Below, piece after piece: positions 50,818 to 60,744 of a stretch of 64,000 nt of DNA. Every line of letters starts with the position of its first letter. Within the stretch, counting starts at the first letter, position 1. Made by a program: the position numbers and the translations under genes. The notes beneath the pieces were generated by a model. The model saw only the letters and a list, made by a program, of their open reading frames with translations, had not been told where the DNA came from and did not search any database. The DNA comes from Flavobacteriaceae bacterium PS02338 (GTDB taxonomy: Bacteria; Bacteroidota; Bacteroidia; Sphingobacteriales; Sphingobacteriaceae), in assembly GCA_029959615.1 (NCBI GenBank), contig JASCOD010000001.1, positions 868,001-932,000 on the forward strand, written 5' to 3'.

Positions 50818-51354
50818 ATGATTGATAAAATAGCTAACCTCATAACTAATACTTTTGAAAGCCAATATTTTGTGGATAGCGGCTCGTTAAAAACTGAAAC
50901 AATTTTAACGGAACAGATTGAGGGTTTCAATATGGAATATCCAAATGTAATAGCCCATATTTTACGGCAACTGAGAAATAGCTTTCCGAAAGCTCAAATA
51001 GAAAACTGGACTCAGTTCTTTAATCTTGACAGGTGCATCAGATTCTTAGTGCAATTTGATGAAGAAGAAAGATATGTCTATCAATTAAGTATTTACGGCT
51101 TTTTCTCGGTCTATCATTCGCCCTATAGTCTTTGCGATGGCAAGTACACCTATGGTGAAAAAAAGTTCATTAACCCATTGGAATTTGAAGTGGGCGACAA
51201 AATGTATGAATGTGCAAAAGTGCTTAAAGAAGAGCCTGTCTGGTTAGAAAAAGAAACTCTTAATCAGATCGTATTTGATTTATCAATACCCCAAATAGGG
51301 CATAAATATGTAATAGCATTAGCTGATGTTTTATTTACTACGCATTACATTTAA
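50818..51354 (+). CDS. Cytoplasmic hypothetical protein
   Basis: The 178-residue product lacks a signal peptide. It has an acidic N-terminal half and aromatic-rich FDEEERYVYQLSIYGFFSVYHSPYS in the middle. The style is like small immunity proteins, and it follows secreted genes, but there is no recognisable toxin in the run. The 51355-51587 gap after it shows no gene. Confidence 0.55.
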   Translation: MIDKIANLITNTFESQYFVDSGSLKTETILTEQIEGFNMEYPNVIAHILRQLRNSFPKAQIENWTQFFNLDRCIRFLVQFDEEERYVYQLSIYGFFSVYHSPYSLCDGKYTYGEKKFINPLEFEVGDKMYECAKVLKEEPVWLEKETLNQIVFDLSIPQIGHKYVIALADVLFTTHYI

Positions 51355-51587
51355 TCTTTACGCTTGTGGTTGGTTTTATCATAAATCTCTAAATTCTTTG
51401 ATTTGATCGACTAAATGGCTAGTGACAATACCCTAGCTGGCGAGACTGCCGTTCTTCAGCCAAGAAAATGCTTTTACTAAAGAGTATTGAATTATCACCT
51501 CTGTGACGGTGCTGCTATCACTGCGGATGTTCGGAAGGCTTACAACTAATTATTTATCGTATTTAAACCATTTTTTGCTGTTGAAGC

Positions 51588-52616
51588 TTAGCCAAACAAT
51601 TCCTTTAAAATGGGGAACCTATCCTCATACTTAATAATTACTGGCGTAAGTAGAATAGGGATAATGACAGACACTAGAAAGGCATCCCAACCAAAATAAG
51701 TAACTTCTTTAAATATCAACGAATATAGAAAGAAGACAATCATATGGGTAAAATACAGCACGGTGCTACATTTTCTCAGAAAGACATTGTTTTTTACATT
51801 TTCTAGTTTTAAGTTAACCGTTAGATAAAATAGTGTAATGGGCAAAAACGAGAACAGTAATGGCGATATAATTTCAATTTCATAAAACTGCAAAGCAACA
51901 GCAGCCGCAACCATAAGCACAAGTGTAAGATTGGTTAACTTAATTTTGTTAAGGGCAATTAAGCCTCCAACCATCAAATAGAGCATGCCTGTAAACAGTC
52001 TGCCCGTTAAAAATAGATACTTTACCGCTTTACCTATGGCTAGCAAAATGGTGTTTTCGCTTTCGCCTTTTACAAGTTCATTAAAAATAAGGGCGATGAT
52101 AAAAACCAATATCGAGATGATGAACACTGCTCTCCTCTTTAATTTTAAAATGGTGAGCAGGTAGATAAAAGCGACGGAGTAGGTCATTGCTAAGAGGAAC
52201 CATAGTGGCCACGAATAGTAGTTTTCACCAAAGAAAAAGGTACCTCTAATGAACAGAACGAGGTCTTTGTGAAAAGGGAGATCATCAGTGGCATATCTCC
52301 AGAAGGTAATAGGTAAAAATATGATGGTCCAGTAGATGTACAGTTTAAAAATACGCTTTAAGTAAGGTCTAATGGTATCTAGTTGATACTTGCGATCGTC
52401 GGTTTTATAAACTTTGGAGAAAAGAAAGAAGCCAGCAGCCATAAAGAAATAAGGTACAACCAATAGTAGAGAAGTTTCCCATAGCTGCATGAAAATGGGA
52501 TTGTCGACGCCTTTAAAGGGGTGGGTATGCCCGGCGACGACGAAAAGGGCCAATATAAACTTAGTGACATCAATGCCCTTAAATTCTCTTCTATTTAATG
52601 AACGTGTTGTATCCAT
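51588..52616 (-). CDS. Acyltransferase 3-family membrane protein
   Basis: The 342-residue product has about ten membrane helices. It starts RREFKGIDVTKFILALFVVAGHTHPF, where the helix ending in His-Thr-His is the acyltransferase-3 signature (catalytic His), and continues with VVPYFFMAAGFFLFSKV. Members O-acylate surface glycans or lipids. No glycan genes are adjacent, so the substrate is unknown. Confidence 0.85.
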   Translation of the reverse strand: MDTTRSLNRREFKGIDVTKFILALFVVAGHTHPFKGVDNPIFMQLWETSLLLVVPYFFMAAGFFLFSKVYKTDDRKYQLDTIRPYLKRIFKLYIYWTIIFLPITFWRYATDDLPFHKDLVLFIRGTFFFGENYYSWPLWFLLAMTYSVAFIYLLTILKLKRRAVFIISILVFIIALIFNELVKGESENTILLAIGKAVKYLFLTGRLFTGMLYLMVGGLIALNKIKLTNLTLVLMVAAAVALQFYEIEIISPLLFSFLPITLFYLTVNLKLENVKNNVFLRKCSTVLYFTHMIVFFLYSLIFKEVTYFGWDAFLVSVIIPILLTPVIIKYEDRFPILKELFG

Positions 52617-52809
52617 GAGTAAGCATTTAATTTAGAATTTGGCCTTAATCTAATCAGCCTGTTCTTATAATGTTTTCGCTTAATGAGAGCGAGTATACGC
52701 ACAACGGTTCTTCAAGGGTAGTTAATAGATTAACGAATCTAATAAATTGCTGCAAATAGTAACAAGCGAAAATTAACATTTGTTTTGTAGACGGTTTGGA
52801 GGTATCAAA

Positions 52810-53961
52810 TTAATTGATTAATCTATCATTAAACGTCACAAATAGCTTAAATAGATTTTCGTAGGCGATTAATGGTAAGGTCTTGGCAATATCGTTTACA
52901 TCGTGATAGGCACTTACACCTCCCTGTGTATAAAGAAAAAATGCTGGCACCCCTCTTTCGCTAAAGAAATAATGGTCGCTATTGGCTGCCTTACCTCTCG
53001 GATTGATCTTTGGCAGGTACTTTTTCTCTCCGTTAATTTTGTTGAGCAAAGCAAATTCCTGCGGATGTAGGGTGGCATTTACTATGGTTGCGCCAATATC
53101 GCCGTTGCCCATTAAATCTAAATTCCAAAGAAAGCGGATGTTTTTTAGTGGGAATAGCGGGTTTTCTGTAAAGTACTTGGAGCCTAAGAGGCCAGCTTCT
53201 TCTGCGGCAAAGGCCATAAAAACGATACTGTGTTTTTGTGGATGCGCAGCATAATACTTGGCCAGATCCAATAGCATGGCTACCCCACTGGCATTGTCGT
53301 TTGCACCTGGGAAATAAGTTTGGTTGCCCATGCCACCCAGATGATCATAGTGTGCCGTAAAGACTAGAAGCGAATCTGGTTGCCTAGTGCCTTTAACCAT
53401 GGCTATTACGTTTGAAGCAGTAAAATTGATTTCCTCCTTGTTTTGGATGTTGATCTTAACGGTGGATGGTTCATTAGGTAAAGCCTTTTTATCGATATCG
53501 ATAAGGGTAAAATCTGATGCTCTTTGGGAAACCGACCAGGTTAGTTTGGTTTTTAGATTGATGGTAAGCTCAGTGTTTTTACCTAAATAGGTGAGGCTAT
53601 CTTTTTTGATGAGGCTATCGGTAGCTACTATACCTCGGCTAGCTTGATGAACGATGAAATCTCTGCCAGCAATTAGCTTTTTGCCGTTTACCTGAAGCTC
53701 CATTTGATTAGGAAAGGTATTTACTGGAAAGGAGAAATATTGTTGAAAATCTTTGCCATCAATAGGAGCTAAACTAAACTTCTTGAATTCCTTTTCTATA
53801 AAATTGGCAGCTTTTGCCATGCCTCCTTTGGTATAGCCTCTACCCCAATATTTTTTAGAAGTTAAGGTGTTGATGGTCTTTTTAGCGTAGTTTAAATCTT
53901 GCGCCAGGACGTTTAAGCCTATTAAAAGAATAACTATAAGTAGGGGAGGAATACGGTACAT
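52810..53961 (-). CDS. Secreted M28-family metallopeptidase
   Basis: The 383-residue product has a signal peptide (MYRIPPLLIVILLIGLNVLAQ). The M28 zinc ligands are visible: HYDHLGG (His), GANDNASG (bridging Asp), AAEEAGLLGS (catalytic Glu and zinc Glu), LDLMGNGD (Asp) and NSDHYFF (His). It is a probable periplasmic or secreted aminopeptidase. It is 72 bp downstream of the DUF6607 gene on the same strand. Confidence 0.92.
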   Translation of the reverse strand: MYRIPPLLIVILLIGLNVLAQDLNYAKKTINTLTSKKYWGRGYTKGGMAKAANFIEKEFKKFSLAPIDGKDFQQYFSFPVNTFPNQMELQVNGKKLIAGRDFIVHQASRGIVATDSLIKKDSLTYLGKNTELTINLKTKLTWSVSQRASDFTLIDIDKKALPNEPSTVKINIQNKEEINFTASNVIAMVKGTRQPDSLLVFTAHYDHLGGMGNQTYFPGANDNASGVAMLLDLAKYYAAHPQKHSIVFMAFAAEEAGLLGSKYFTENPLFPLKNIRFLWNLDLMGNGDIGATIVNATLHPQEFALLNKINGEKKYLPKINPRGKAANSDHYFFSERGVPAFFLYTQGGVSAYHDVNDIAKTLPLIAYENLFKLFVTFNDRLIN

Positions 53962-54033
53962 ACAAAAAATGCTTTGTGCCTACAATATATAAAATTGCCG
54001 ACACAAAGCATTGTTATTGCTTTTAGAAAGGAA

Positions 54034-54957
54034 TTATCCTTTTACCAAATAAGCATTAATGATTTTGGTAATTTCTTCTTTGTTTTTAGCCGAAGTCCAT
54101 TTTTCTTTTACTGATTGTGCATTGGCAGCAAAGAATTTTTCGTAAAGTAGTTTGTTATCTACTTTCGGTGTTAATTTAATTACAGCGTTGCTGGCAAAAA
54201 CGTTATCCCAAACGTCGCGGGCATCTTTCCAGAAGCTTTCGTTATTTTTCCACCACTCTTGTGCATAGCCGAAAGATTTAGGGTCTGTTTTTACGAATTC
54301 TTCTAAACCTTTTTCTTGCGCAATCATTTTATCTTTTGCCCCTGGAGCACGTACAATTTTCTTGTTGTCTTGCTCAAACATCCATCCTGTTGGTGTTAAA
54401 TACACAAAGTTACGACGGTTTAGCACGTTATAATCACTACGTTCTGTATGCTCACGACGAGGAAGCGGAGAATCAGAATAGCTTAACCATTGCGATCTGC
54501 CGTCTACATGCACCCAACTGCCAATTGCTTGGTAACGAGGACTGTCGTCTACTTGAAATACTTTTTGTGTCCATTTACCTTTAGTTTCTTCTGGTTTTAG
54601 GGTTACCGTTTTCCAGGTGTCTTCTTTATCGAAAGCTAATATTTTCGGATCTTCGTAAGTCCAGTCTTCACGCCAGTGTTTAATGATCATGCTATCGCCT
54701 CTCATTACTAAAAGGTGTTGGATCACAATTTTCTTAGGTGAATCTTCTACAATAATGGCAATTTCCTTTGCCGAAGAGCGGTGTCTGTCGTGAAACTTGT
54801 AATCATCATCAGGTGAAAATGTTTCTGCATAGTTAAATGTCACTTTATAAAAACCAGCTAGCGCTTTAATTGCGTTACGGTCTTGTTCAAATTTGTTTTG
54901 TGCAAAGGCAAAGGAACCGGATAAGAGTAAGGCTGCCAATAGGTGTAATTTCTTCAT
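54034..54957 (-). CDS. DUF6607 secreted protein
   Basis: The 307-residue product has a signal peptide (MKKLHLLAALLLSGSFAFA). The body matches DUF6607 as I know it: KALAGFYKVTFNYAETFSPD, IVIQHLLV, IIKHWREDWTYEDP, WTQKVFQVDDSPRYQAIGSW and RREHTERSDYNVLNRRNF. The family has no known reaction and is often found next to TonB receptors and PepSY proteins, as here. It is probably part of the iron-related cluster. Confidence 0.85.
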   Translation of the reverse strand: MKKLHLLAALLLSGSFAFAQNKFEQDRNAIKALAGFYKVTFNYAETFSPDDDYKFHDRHRSSAKEIAIIVEDSPKKIVIQHLLVMRGDSMIIKHWREDWTYEDPKILAFDKEDTWKTVTLKPEETKGKWTQKVFQVDDSPRYQAIGSWVHVDGRSQWLSYSDSPLPRREHTERSDYNVLNRRNFVYLTPTGWMFEQDNKKIVRAPGAKDKMIAQEKGLEEFVKTDPKSFGYAQEWWKNNESFWKDARDVWDNVFASNAVIKLTPKVDNKLLYEKFFAANAQSVKEKWTSAKNKEEITKIINAYLVKG

Positions 54958-55060
54958 TTTCTTATAATTGGGTGTTATTTAGAATTGTTCCAAACTGATG
55001 CAAATTAACAATCAATAATCCTGATTAACAAATTATTTTTAATTATTCTAAATAACGAGA

Positions 55061-56239
55061 TCAAGGTTTTGATTTCTTTCTTCTTCCCCACCAAATGGTG
55101 AAGCCAGTAATAGGTAAGCTAGCTGCAATTAAGCTGGCACAAAAGGCTAATATTTTGCCAGGTAACCCAAGAATGGCTCCAACGTGGATATCGTAGTTCA
55201 TGCCAATTAATCTTTCTCCGGCATTTTTTGATTGATAGCCCCGCTTATTTAACAGCTTACCACTGTATTGGTCAAACTGCATATCGTTCGAATCGTAATA
55301 GGTTTCTTCTCCCTTATAAGCGTAGGCATAAATTACGTCGGCTTTACCCGCTGCTGGGCTAACGGCTATCTTTTTAGCTTTTGGATAAAGTGCTTTTGCC
55401 TTTTCAAATGCAATATCAAAACCGCTACCTTTCGTTTGTAAAGTATCTGATTGGAAGGTTTTGAACTCTGGCGGAGTTGTGCTCCAAGAGGCAACGGCAT
55501 ATACCGTGTTATGAAACCATTGAAAGGCCCAAACTAAGCCTGTTAATGCCAAAATGAACGAAATCAATAAAGCGTAAAATCCAGGAACATTATGTAGATC
55601 GTAATTAAGGCGTTTGAATTTTGCCGTCCATTTGATTTTAAAACTTTTGTCGAAGTTAGATTTCTTTAGGTTTTTGGGCCACCAGTGAATCATTCCGGTA
55701 ATTAACAGGATAACAAATATGATTGTAGACCATCCTATAATTTGCTGCCCAATGGGATGGTTAAGTAACAAACTCCAATGCAGCATTTTAACTACATTGA
55801 AAAACTCGTATTTGTAGTGCGTAATTTTAGTAACCTCGCCAGTGTAAGGATTAACATTGGCGTTATCATAGTAATCTAGGGCATCAAAATAAAAGAAGGC
55901 CTCTGGATTACCACCCTTATAAGTGCCAAATTCCCACGTTTTTTCAGGATTAGCGTAGGTAGAAATGAAACTAATGGATTTGCCTCCCATTGCTTTCTCG
56001 GCGGCACTTTTTAAAACACTTAAGGGTAAATGTTTGGTGTTTTTAGGAACTTCAACATAAAGTTGCTTACCGTAAATAAGGTTAGTAATTTCTGCCTGAA
56101 ATACATAAATGCACCCCGTTAGTGCAATAAATACGACCATAATACCAGCGCCAATACCTAGCCAAAGGTGAAGCCAGTCACTAATTCTACGAAAGAGAGT
56201 TTTTTTAGATTTCTTATTTTTTGTTTTGTTTAGGCTCAT
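55061..56239 (-). CDS. PepSY-domain inner-membrane protein
   Basis: The 392-residue product has the PepSY/PiuB-like layout: a basic start (MSLNKTKNKKSKK), RISDWLHLWLGIGAGIMVVFIALTGCIYVF (first helix), conserved HWSLLLNHPIGQQIIGWSTIIFV, MIHWWPKN, NVPGFYALLISFILALTGLVW and a final GFTIWWGRRKK. Such proteins accompany siderophore receptors and may act as ferric reductases. The start at 56239 is preferred over 56251. Confidence 0.88.
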   Translation of the reverse strand: MSLNKTKNKKSKKTLFRRISDWLHLWLGIGAGIMVVFIALTGCIYVFQAEITNLIYGKQLYVEVPKNTKHLPLSVLKSAAEKAMGGKSISFISTYANPEKTWEFGTYKGGNPEAFFYFDALDYYDNANVNPYTGEVTKITHYKYEFFNVVKMLHWSLLLNHPIGQQIIGWSTIIFVILLITGMIHWWPKNLKKSNFDKSFKIKWTAKFKRLNYDLHNVPGFYALLISFILALTGLVWAFQWFHNTVYAVASWSTTPPEFKTFQSDTLQTKGSGFDIAFEKAKALYPKAKKIAVSPAAGKADVIYAYAYKGEETYYDSNDMQFDQYSGKLLNKRGYQSKNAGERLIGMNYDIHVGAILGLPGKILAFCASLIAASLPITGFTIWWGRRKKSKP

Positions 56240-56254
56240 TTCGCATAACAAAAT

Positions 56255-56283
56255 AAACCAACCACGCTGAGCATGGCTGGTTT
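56255..56283. terminator. Hairpin between PepSY and DUF4198 genes
   Basis: AAACCA-A-CCA pairs with TGG-C-TGGTTT around a 9-nt loop. It lies within the minus-strand operon and may attenuate transcription between DUF4198 and PepSY or stabilise the mRNA end. Confidence 0.5.
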
Positions 56284-56304
56284 AATTATTGATTTATATA
56301 TGTA

Positions 56305-57009
56305 TTAGATGGTCTGGTTAGTGTAAGTTACTACATGCCAAATTTTATCATAGTTTTTTCCTTCCTGGCTACCAGACTTCTTTTCTTCATAAAAAGCCTC
56401 GAAGAAGTAAGTGCCTTTTTGCTTTGGGGTAAAATTTAATACGCCGTTTGCATCCGTCTCAGTAGGCTCATCTTTTTTGCTTGGGCCAATAATGGTAATT
56501 TTTTGGTTTTTAAAAGCCGACTGATTTAGCTTTACTAGAAATGAACTTTCCTGACCAGAGATAAATGATGTTTTGTTAGGCTGTATACTTAGTGCCACTT
56601 CTTTAGCTAATTGATTTTTTAGAGTGGATTTACCCACAAAGACATTTGCTAAGGCGTAATAATCAATCTTTGCGTTTTCGTAAAGATCTTTTACATGGTG
56701 CACAATGGAAATGGTGTATTGTCCATCTTGTGTTGGTGTAAAGTTGGCTTCGTAATGGAATACGCTTGCTTTGGTCTTCAATTCTTGCTTAGTTCCATTC
56801 GGAGCTGTCAAAACGATCTTAAAATCTTTCAAGTTGCTGTACCACTTAGCGGCAGAATCGATTTCTTTTGAACCGTATTCGCCAAAGAAAACTTTTACTT
56901 TTTGAGCTACTCCTTTTTTACCATTCGTTGTGGTTTCAATCCACAATGCGTGGCCATAGCTCGTAGCTGCAAGGGCTACAAAAAACAATAGGGTTAAAAT
57001 CTTTTTCAT
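56305..57009 (-). CDS. DUF4198 periplasmic protein
   Basis: The 234-residue product has a signal peptide (MKKILTLLFFVALAATSYG) immediately followed by HALWIETT, the conserved His start of DUF4198 proteins. The body has KVFFGEYGSKE and two Ig-like parts, ending GTYFFEAFYEEKKSG. The family is thought to handle metals or accompany metal uptake. It follows the TonB receptor gene by 5 bp and is co-transcribed with it. Confidence 0.87.
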   Translation of the reverse strand: MKKILTLLFFVALAATSYGHALWIETTTNGKKGVAQKVKVFFGEYGSKEIDSAAKWYSNLKDFKIVLTAPNGTKQELKTKASVFHYEANFTPTQDGQYTISIVHHVKDLYENAKIDYYALANVFVGKSTLKNQLAKEVALSIQPNKTSFISGQESSFLVKLNQSAFKNQKITIIGPSKKDEPTETDANGVLNFTPKQKGTYFFEAFYEEKKSGSQEGKNYDKIWHVVTYTNQTI

Positions 57010-57014
57010 TAGTA

Positions 57015-59405
57015 TTAAAATTTACAAGCTACACTAAAACGATAATTACGAGGTGCTTCTGCCTGCCAATAATTAGCGCCTAACCAGCCGTAGTGAGAAC
57101 CAGTGTAAAGGTATTCATCAAGTATGTTGAAAGCATTGGCATTAAAAGTTAAAGGGCCAGTTTGATAGGTTAAGCCGCCATCAACTTTTAAATAGCTAGG
57201 CAGTTTGTCTGCAGTGGGCTCCCACTCTGTATTTCTGTCTACCAAATAGGTAACGCCCGCATTTACTCCTAGACCCTTAAGAAAGCCTCTTTGCAATTGA
57301 TAGGTTAGCCAAGCATTTGTTGTATGTTTCGCAAAACCAGTTAACGTTTGTCCTAAAGTATATGCGGTAACGCCTGCGGCAACTTCGCTTACTTTAGAGT
57401 CGGTGTAAGCATAGTTGGCAATTAATCTTAGCCCCGGTAAAATTTCTCCTTTTAAATCAAATTCGATACCCTCTGCTTTTTTCTCTCCGAAAGGAATACT
57501 ATATCCTTCGGTAGGTGGTCTTGTTGGGTCTGTGGCAAGTTCATTCTGTTTAATAATTCTATAAACGGATACTGTGGTATTCCATTTGCCATCTGCCCAA
57601 TCTCTCTTAATTCCGAATTCTGTATTAGAACCTGTTATTGGTTTTACTTTACCTCCACCGAAGATTTTTCCTGTTTGTGGAATAAATGCTTGATCATATA
57701 CCGCGTAAACTGCCGTATTTTTGTCTACAGAGTAGCTTAAGCCCAAACGCGGGGTCACTTTTTTTGCCTTATCAGGTTGGCCACCGTAAACCCATTGGCT
57801 TAAATAGGTGTAGCGTGCAGCTAATGTTAAGCGTAGTTTGTTTTGGAAGAAACCAAGTTCATCTTGTACGTATGCACTTAAATATTTTTGGCCCATGTCT
57901 CCCTTAATAGCTATGGCTCTTTCTTTTACACTGGTACTTCTATCAAAATTAGGATAGCCATTGCTTGGATAGCCGTAATTTGGTCTGTAAATATTGAATG
58001 GAGAAGTAGCTAAATCTAAATCATGCGATTGCCCCCAGTCTGCGTAGTATTCTTTTCTGCCGCCATCTAAACCTACGATAATTCTATGGTTGATGCCTCC
58101 TGTTTTCGTCTCGCCATTTAAGAACAATTGCCCCATTTTTTGTGTGCTCTCTGCATCCCAAATTGAAGCGTTTCTAATAATGTCTCCATTTGGAGATACT
58201 TGAGAAGGCCAAGAACTAGCACCAACCTGTAAATATTTAAGATATGCAGTTTGAGCAGTAATTTTCCATTTGTCGTTAAACTGATGGGTTAAGTTCAAGA
58301 ATGCGGTATGGTCATTTATTTTGGCTGGTTCAACACCTGGTTGGGTTAAAGTGAATTCTCTAGGTAAAGTGGCATATGCTCTTGTAGAAAAGATATAGTA
58401 TGAGCCTACCTCTGTCATTTGTGCTCGTTGAAGCGAGTACTCTGCCGTGAATTTGGTTTTTGGTGTAATCTGATAACTTAGTACAGGAGCAATGCTATAT
58501 CTATCGTTTTTTTCGTAGGGTCTAAATGAGCCTTTCTCTTGCATTGCTGCGTTTAAGCGAAACAACAGTTTCCCATCGTTGGTAAGTTTCCTATCAAAAT
58601 CAATAGAGGTTCTATACAAATCAAAACTTCCCAAAGTAAAAGAAACTTCACCCTTGTTTAAGCCGGTTGGCTTTTTGGTAACCACATTGTAAAGGCCGCT
58701 AGGGTCTCCTGTACTTAGCATAAACCCAGCAGGACCTTTTACAAATTCGATATGATCTACAAAACTCATGTCTTCAGTTAAAGGCCCCCAATAAGAGTTC
58801 ACTACATTAAATCCGTTTCGCATGGCTTGTATTTGGGAGCCTCTCATGTGCACATTGGTGTACATATCTCCCCAGTGCTCTAAACGGATTGCACCACTTA
58901 CATTCCTAATCAGACCATCACTCATGCTAATAATTTGTTGGTCTTTAATGGTTTGGTTACTTACACTTTGAATGTTTTGTGCTGCCTCTAATAGAGGCTC
59001 ATTTAAACGTAAGCTGTTGTCTGGCGTGCTGATTTTGTAGCCATTTTTCTTTGCCTGCACCGAAACTTCCTTTAGAACTTGACTATTTTCTGTAAGTACA
59101 AAATTAAATTCTAACGCTTGTCCCTCAGCCACCGTGATGCTTTTCTCTTGCGTAATAATCCCTACGGCACTAACTCTCAATACATAATTTCCAGCTTTAA
59201 TTTTAGTAAGACTGTACGTACCATCTTCGTTTGTAGAGGTACTTTGAGCTTTATTTTTTAATCCTACACTTACATGATCGGCGGGTTGGCCGTCTGCGGA
59301 GGTGATTCTACCTTTAATGGTAGACAGCTGTTGAGAGAATACGTTAAGGCTTAAAGATAGTAAGACACCAACTATCGTAAAGAATCTTATAATACTGTGA
59401 TACAT
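57015..59405 (-). CDS. TonB-dependent siderophore-type receptor
   Basis: The 796-residue product has a signal peptide (ending LSLNVFSQ). A carboxypeptidase-regulatory-like domain (about 28-110) comes next, then the plug (SVSNQTIKDQQIISMSDGLIRNVSGA, GPAGFMLSTGDPSGLYNVVTKKP) and a 22-strand barrel ending in RNYRFSVACKF. The layout is that of FhuE/FoxA-type ferric siderophore receptors. It heads the DUF4198-PepSY-DUF6607 run. An 18-bp palindrome directly upstream of its -7 element is a candidate iron-responsive operator. Confidence 0.92.
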   Translation of the reverse strand: MYHSIIRFFTIVGVLLSLSLNVFSQQLSTIKGRITSADGQPADHVSVGLKNKAQSTSTNEDGTYSLTKIKAGNYVLRVSAVGIITQEKSITVAEGQALEFNFVLTENSQVLKEVSVQAKKNGYKISTPDNSLRLNEPLLEAAQNIQSVSNQTIKDQQIISMSDGLIRNVSGAIRLEHWGDMYTNVHMRGSQIQAMRNGFNVVNSYWGPLTEDMSFVDHIEFVKGPAGFMLSTGDPSGLYNVVTKKPTGLNKGEVSFTLGSFDLYRTSIDFDRKLTNDGKLLFRLNAAMQEKGSFRPYEKNDRYSIAPVLSYQITPKTKFTAEYSLQRAQMTEVGSYYIFSTRAYATLPREFTLTQPGVEPAKINDHTAFLNLTHQFNDKWKITAQTAYLKYLQVGASSWPSQVSPNGDIIRNASIWDAESTQKMGQLFLNGETKTGGINHRIIVGLDGGRKEYYADWGQSHDLDLATSPFNIYRPNYGYPSNGYPNFDRSTSVKERAIAIKGDMGQKYLSAYVQDELGFFQNKLRLTLAARYTYLSQWVYGGQPDKAKKVTPRLGLSYSVDKNTAVYAVYDQAFIPQTGKIFGGGKVKPITGSNTEFGIKRDWADGKWNTTVSVYRIIKQNELATDPTRPPTEGYSIPFGEKKAEGIEFDLKGEILPGLRLIANYAYTDSKVSEVAAGVTAYTLGQTLTGFAKHTTNAWLTYQLQRGFLKGLGVNAGVTYLVDRNTEWEPTADKLPSYLKVDGGLTYQTGPLTFNANAFNILDEYLYTGSHYGWLGANYWQAEAPRNYRFSVACKF

Positions 59406-59437
59406 TTTACTTTATTTAGACTAATTATAAATTGTGA

Positions 59438-59466
59438 CAAATATATAATGTAATTTTTTAATTACA
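59438..59466 (-). promoter_or_regulatory. Promoter and palindromic operator candidate for the TonB receptor
   Basis: On the minus strand TATATTTG (59438-59445) matches the -7 consensus. Immediately upstream lies the palindrome TGTAATT-TTTT-AATTACA (59449-59466). A second palindrome AGATTAGA/TCTAATCT is at 59477-59495. All are between the divergent receptor and FAD oxidoreductase genes, where a dimeric repressor could block both. Confidence 0.5.
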
Positions 59467-59525
59467 AATTAAAATGAGATTAGAAGATCTAATCTTTAAA
59501 AACTTGTAAGTTTTAATGGTGTTAT

Positions 59526-60743
59526 ATGAAAAACATCTTTATGGACATCAGATCTAATGAGCCTTATTGGCTGGTAAACAATGGTATTCTAAACGCTTAT
59601 CCTTCTTTAAGAACAGATGTTGTATGCGACGTCTTGATTGTTGGTGCAGGTATTACTGGAGCTTTAATGGCAAACGCTTGCATTGAAGCAGGATTTCAAA
59701 CAGTGGTAATTGATAAAAGGGAAGTGGCAAATGGCAGTACATCGGCTACTACTTCTATGCTACAATACGAAATAGATGCGCCGCTTTATCAACTTGAAAA
59801 ACTAATTGGTGAAGTTGGGGCTGTTACTAGTTATAAAGCTTGTCGAGATTCTATTGATACGCTAGGTAAGATAGCAGCAGAGATAAAATCTGAAGCTGAT
59901 TTTACAAAAAAGGAATCATTGTACTTTGCTAACTCTTCCAAAAATGCAAAGTGGCTGAAATTAGAGTTCGAAAGAAGGTTGAAGGCAGGATTTGAAGTAC
60001 AATGGTTGGATAAAAAACAGATCCAATCTGATTATGGCTTAAAATCAGAGGGGGGTATTTTATCTGCAGATGGTGCTAGTGTAGATGCTTTTAGGTTGGC
60101 ACACGAGTTGTTAGCGCATAATTGTAAAAATGGACTACAGGTTTTCGATAAAACTGAGCTGAAGAAGGTAAAATACTTAAAAGACGAAGTGCTACTAGAA
60201 ACCCACACGAATGCAAAAATAAGGGCGAAAAAAATCATCTATTGTACGGGTTATGAAAGTACACAAGTTATTCCGGAGAAAATAGTGAAGCTAAAAAGTA
60301 CGTATGCTATTGTTAGTGAAAGAATGGCAGATATTCCCGTCTCTGTGAATAACACTTTATTTTGGGATACAGATGATCCCTATTTATATATGCGCAGTAC
60401 TGCAGATGGAAGACTTTTGGTAGGTGGTGAAGATGAAAATTTCAAAAATGCGCTACTACGTGATGTATTATTAAATAAAAAGGAAGAAAAGCTATCGAAG
60501 GCCATTCATCAATTGATGCCTGAAACTAATTTTATAGCTGATTTCGCTTGGTGCGGTACTTTTGGCGAAACCAAAGATGGCTTGCCTTACATTGGGCCTC
60601 ACCCCAAATTCCCAAACACTTATTTCTGTTTGGGATTTGGAGGCAATGGTATTACTTTTTCGGTGATTGGTGCAAATCTCATTACAGGGATGCTGCAAAA
60701 TGAAATAGATCCCTTGGCTTACTTCTTTAGATTTGGCAGGTAA
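59526..60743 (+). CDS. FAD-dependent oxidoreductase (DAO family)
   Basis: The 405-residue product carries the N-terminal dinucleotide motif VLIVGAGITGALMANACIEAG (about 37-57) and VIDKREVANGSTSATTSM, a typical FAD-pyrophosphate block of D-amino-acid-oxidase-like enzymes. ILSADGASVDAFRLAHELL comes next, then IIYCTGYES, and FGGNGITFSVIGANLITG near the C-terminus. The substrate is probably an amine or amino acid. Starts at 59526 and 59541 are both possible. It is divergent from the iron cluster. Confidence 0.87.
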   Translation: MKNIFMDIRSNEPYWLVNNGILNAYPSLRTDVVCDVLIVGAGITGALMANACIEAGFQTVVIDKREVANGSTSATTSMLQYEIDAPLYQLEKLIGEVGAVTSYKACRDSIDTLGKIAAEIKSEADFTKKESLYFANSSKNAKWLKLEFERRLKAGFEVQWLDKKQIQSDYGLKSEGGILSADGASVDAFRLAHELLAHNCKNGLQVFDKTELKKVKYLKDEVLLETHTNAKIRAKKIIYCTGYESTQVIPEKIVKLKSTYAIVSERMADIPVSVNNTLFWDTDDPYLYMRSTADGRLLVGGEDENFKNALLRDVLLNKKEEKLSKAIHQLMPETNFIADFAWCGTFGETKDGLPYIGPHPKFPNTYFCLGFGGNGITFSVIGANLITGMLQNEIDPLAYFFRFGR

Positions 60744-60744
60744 A

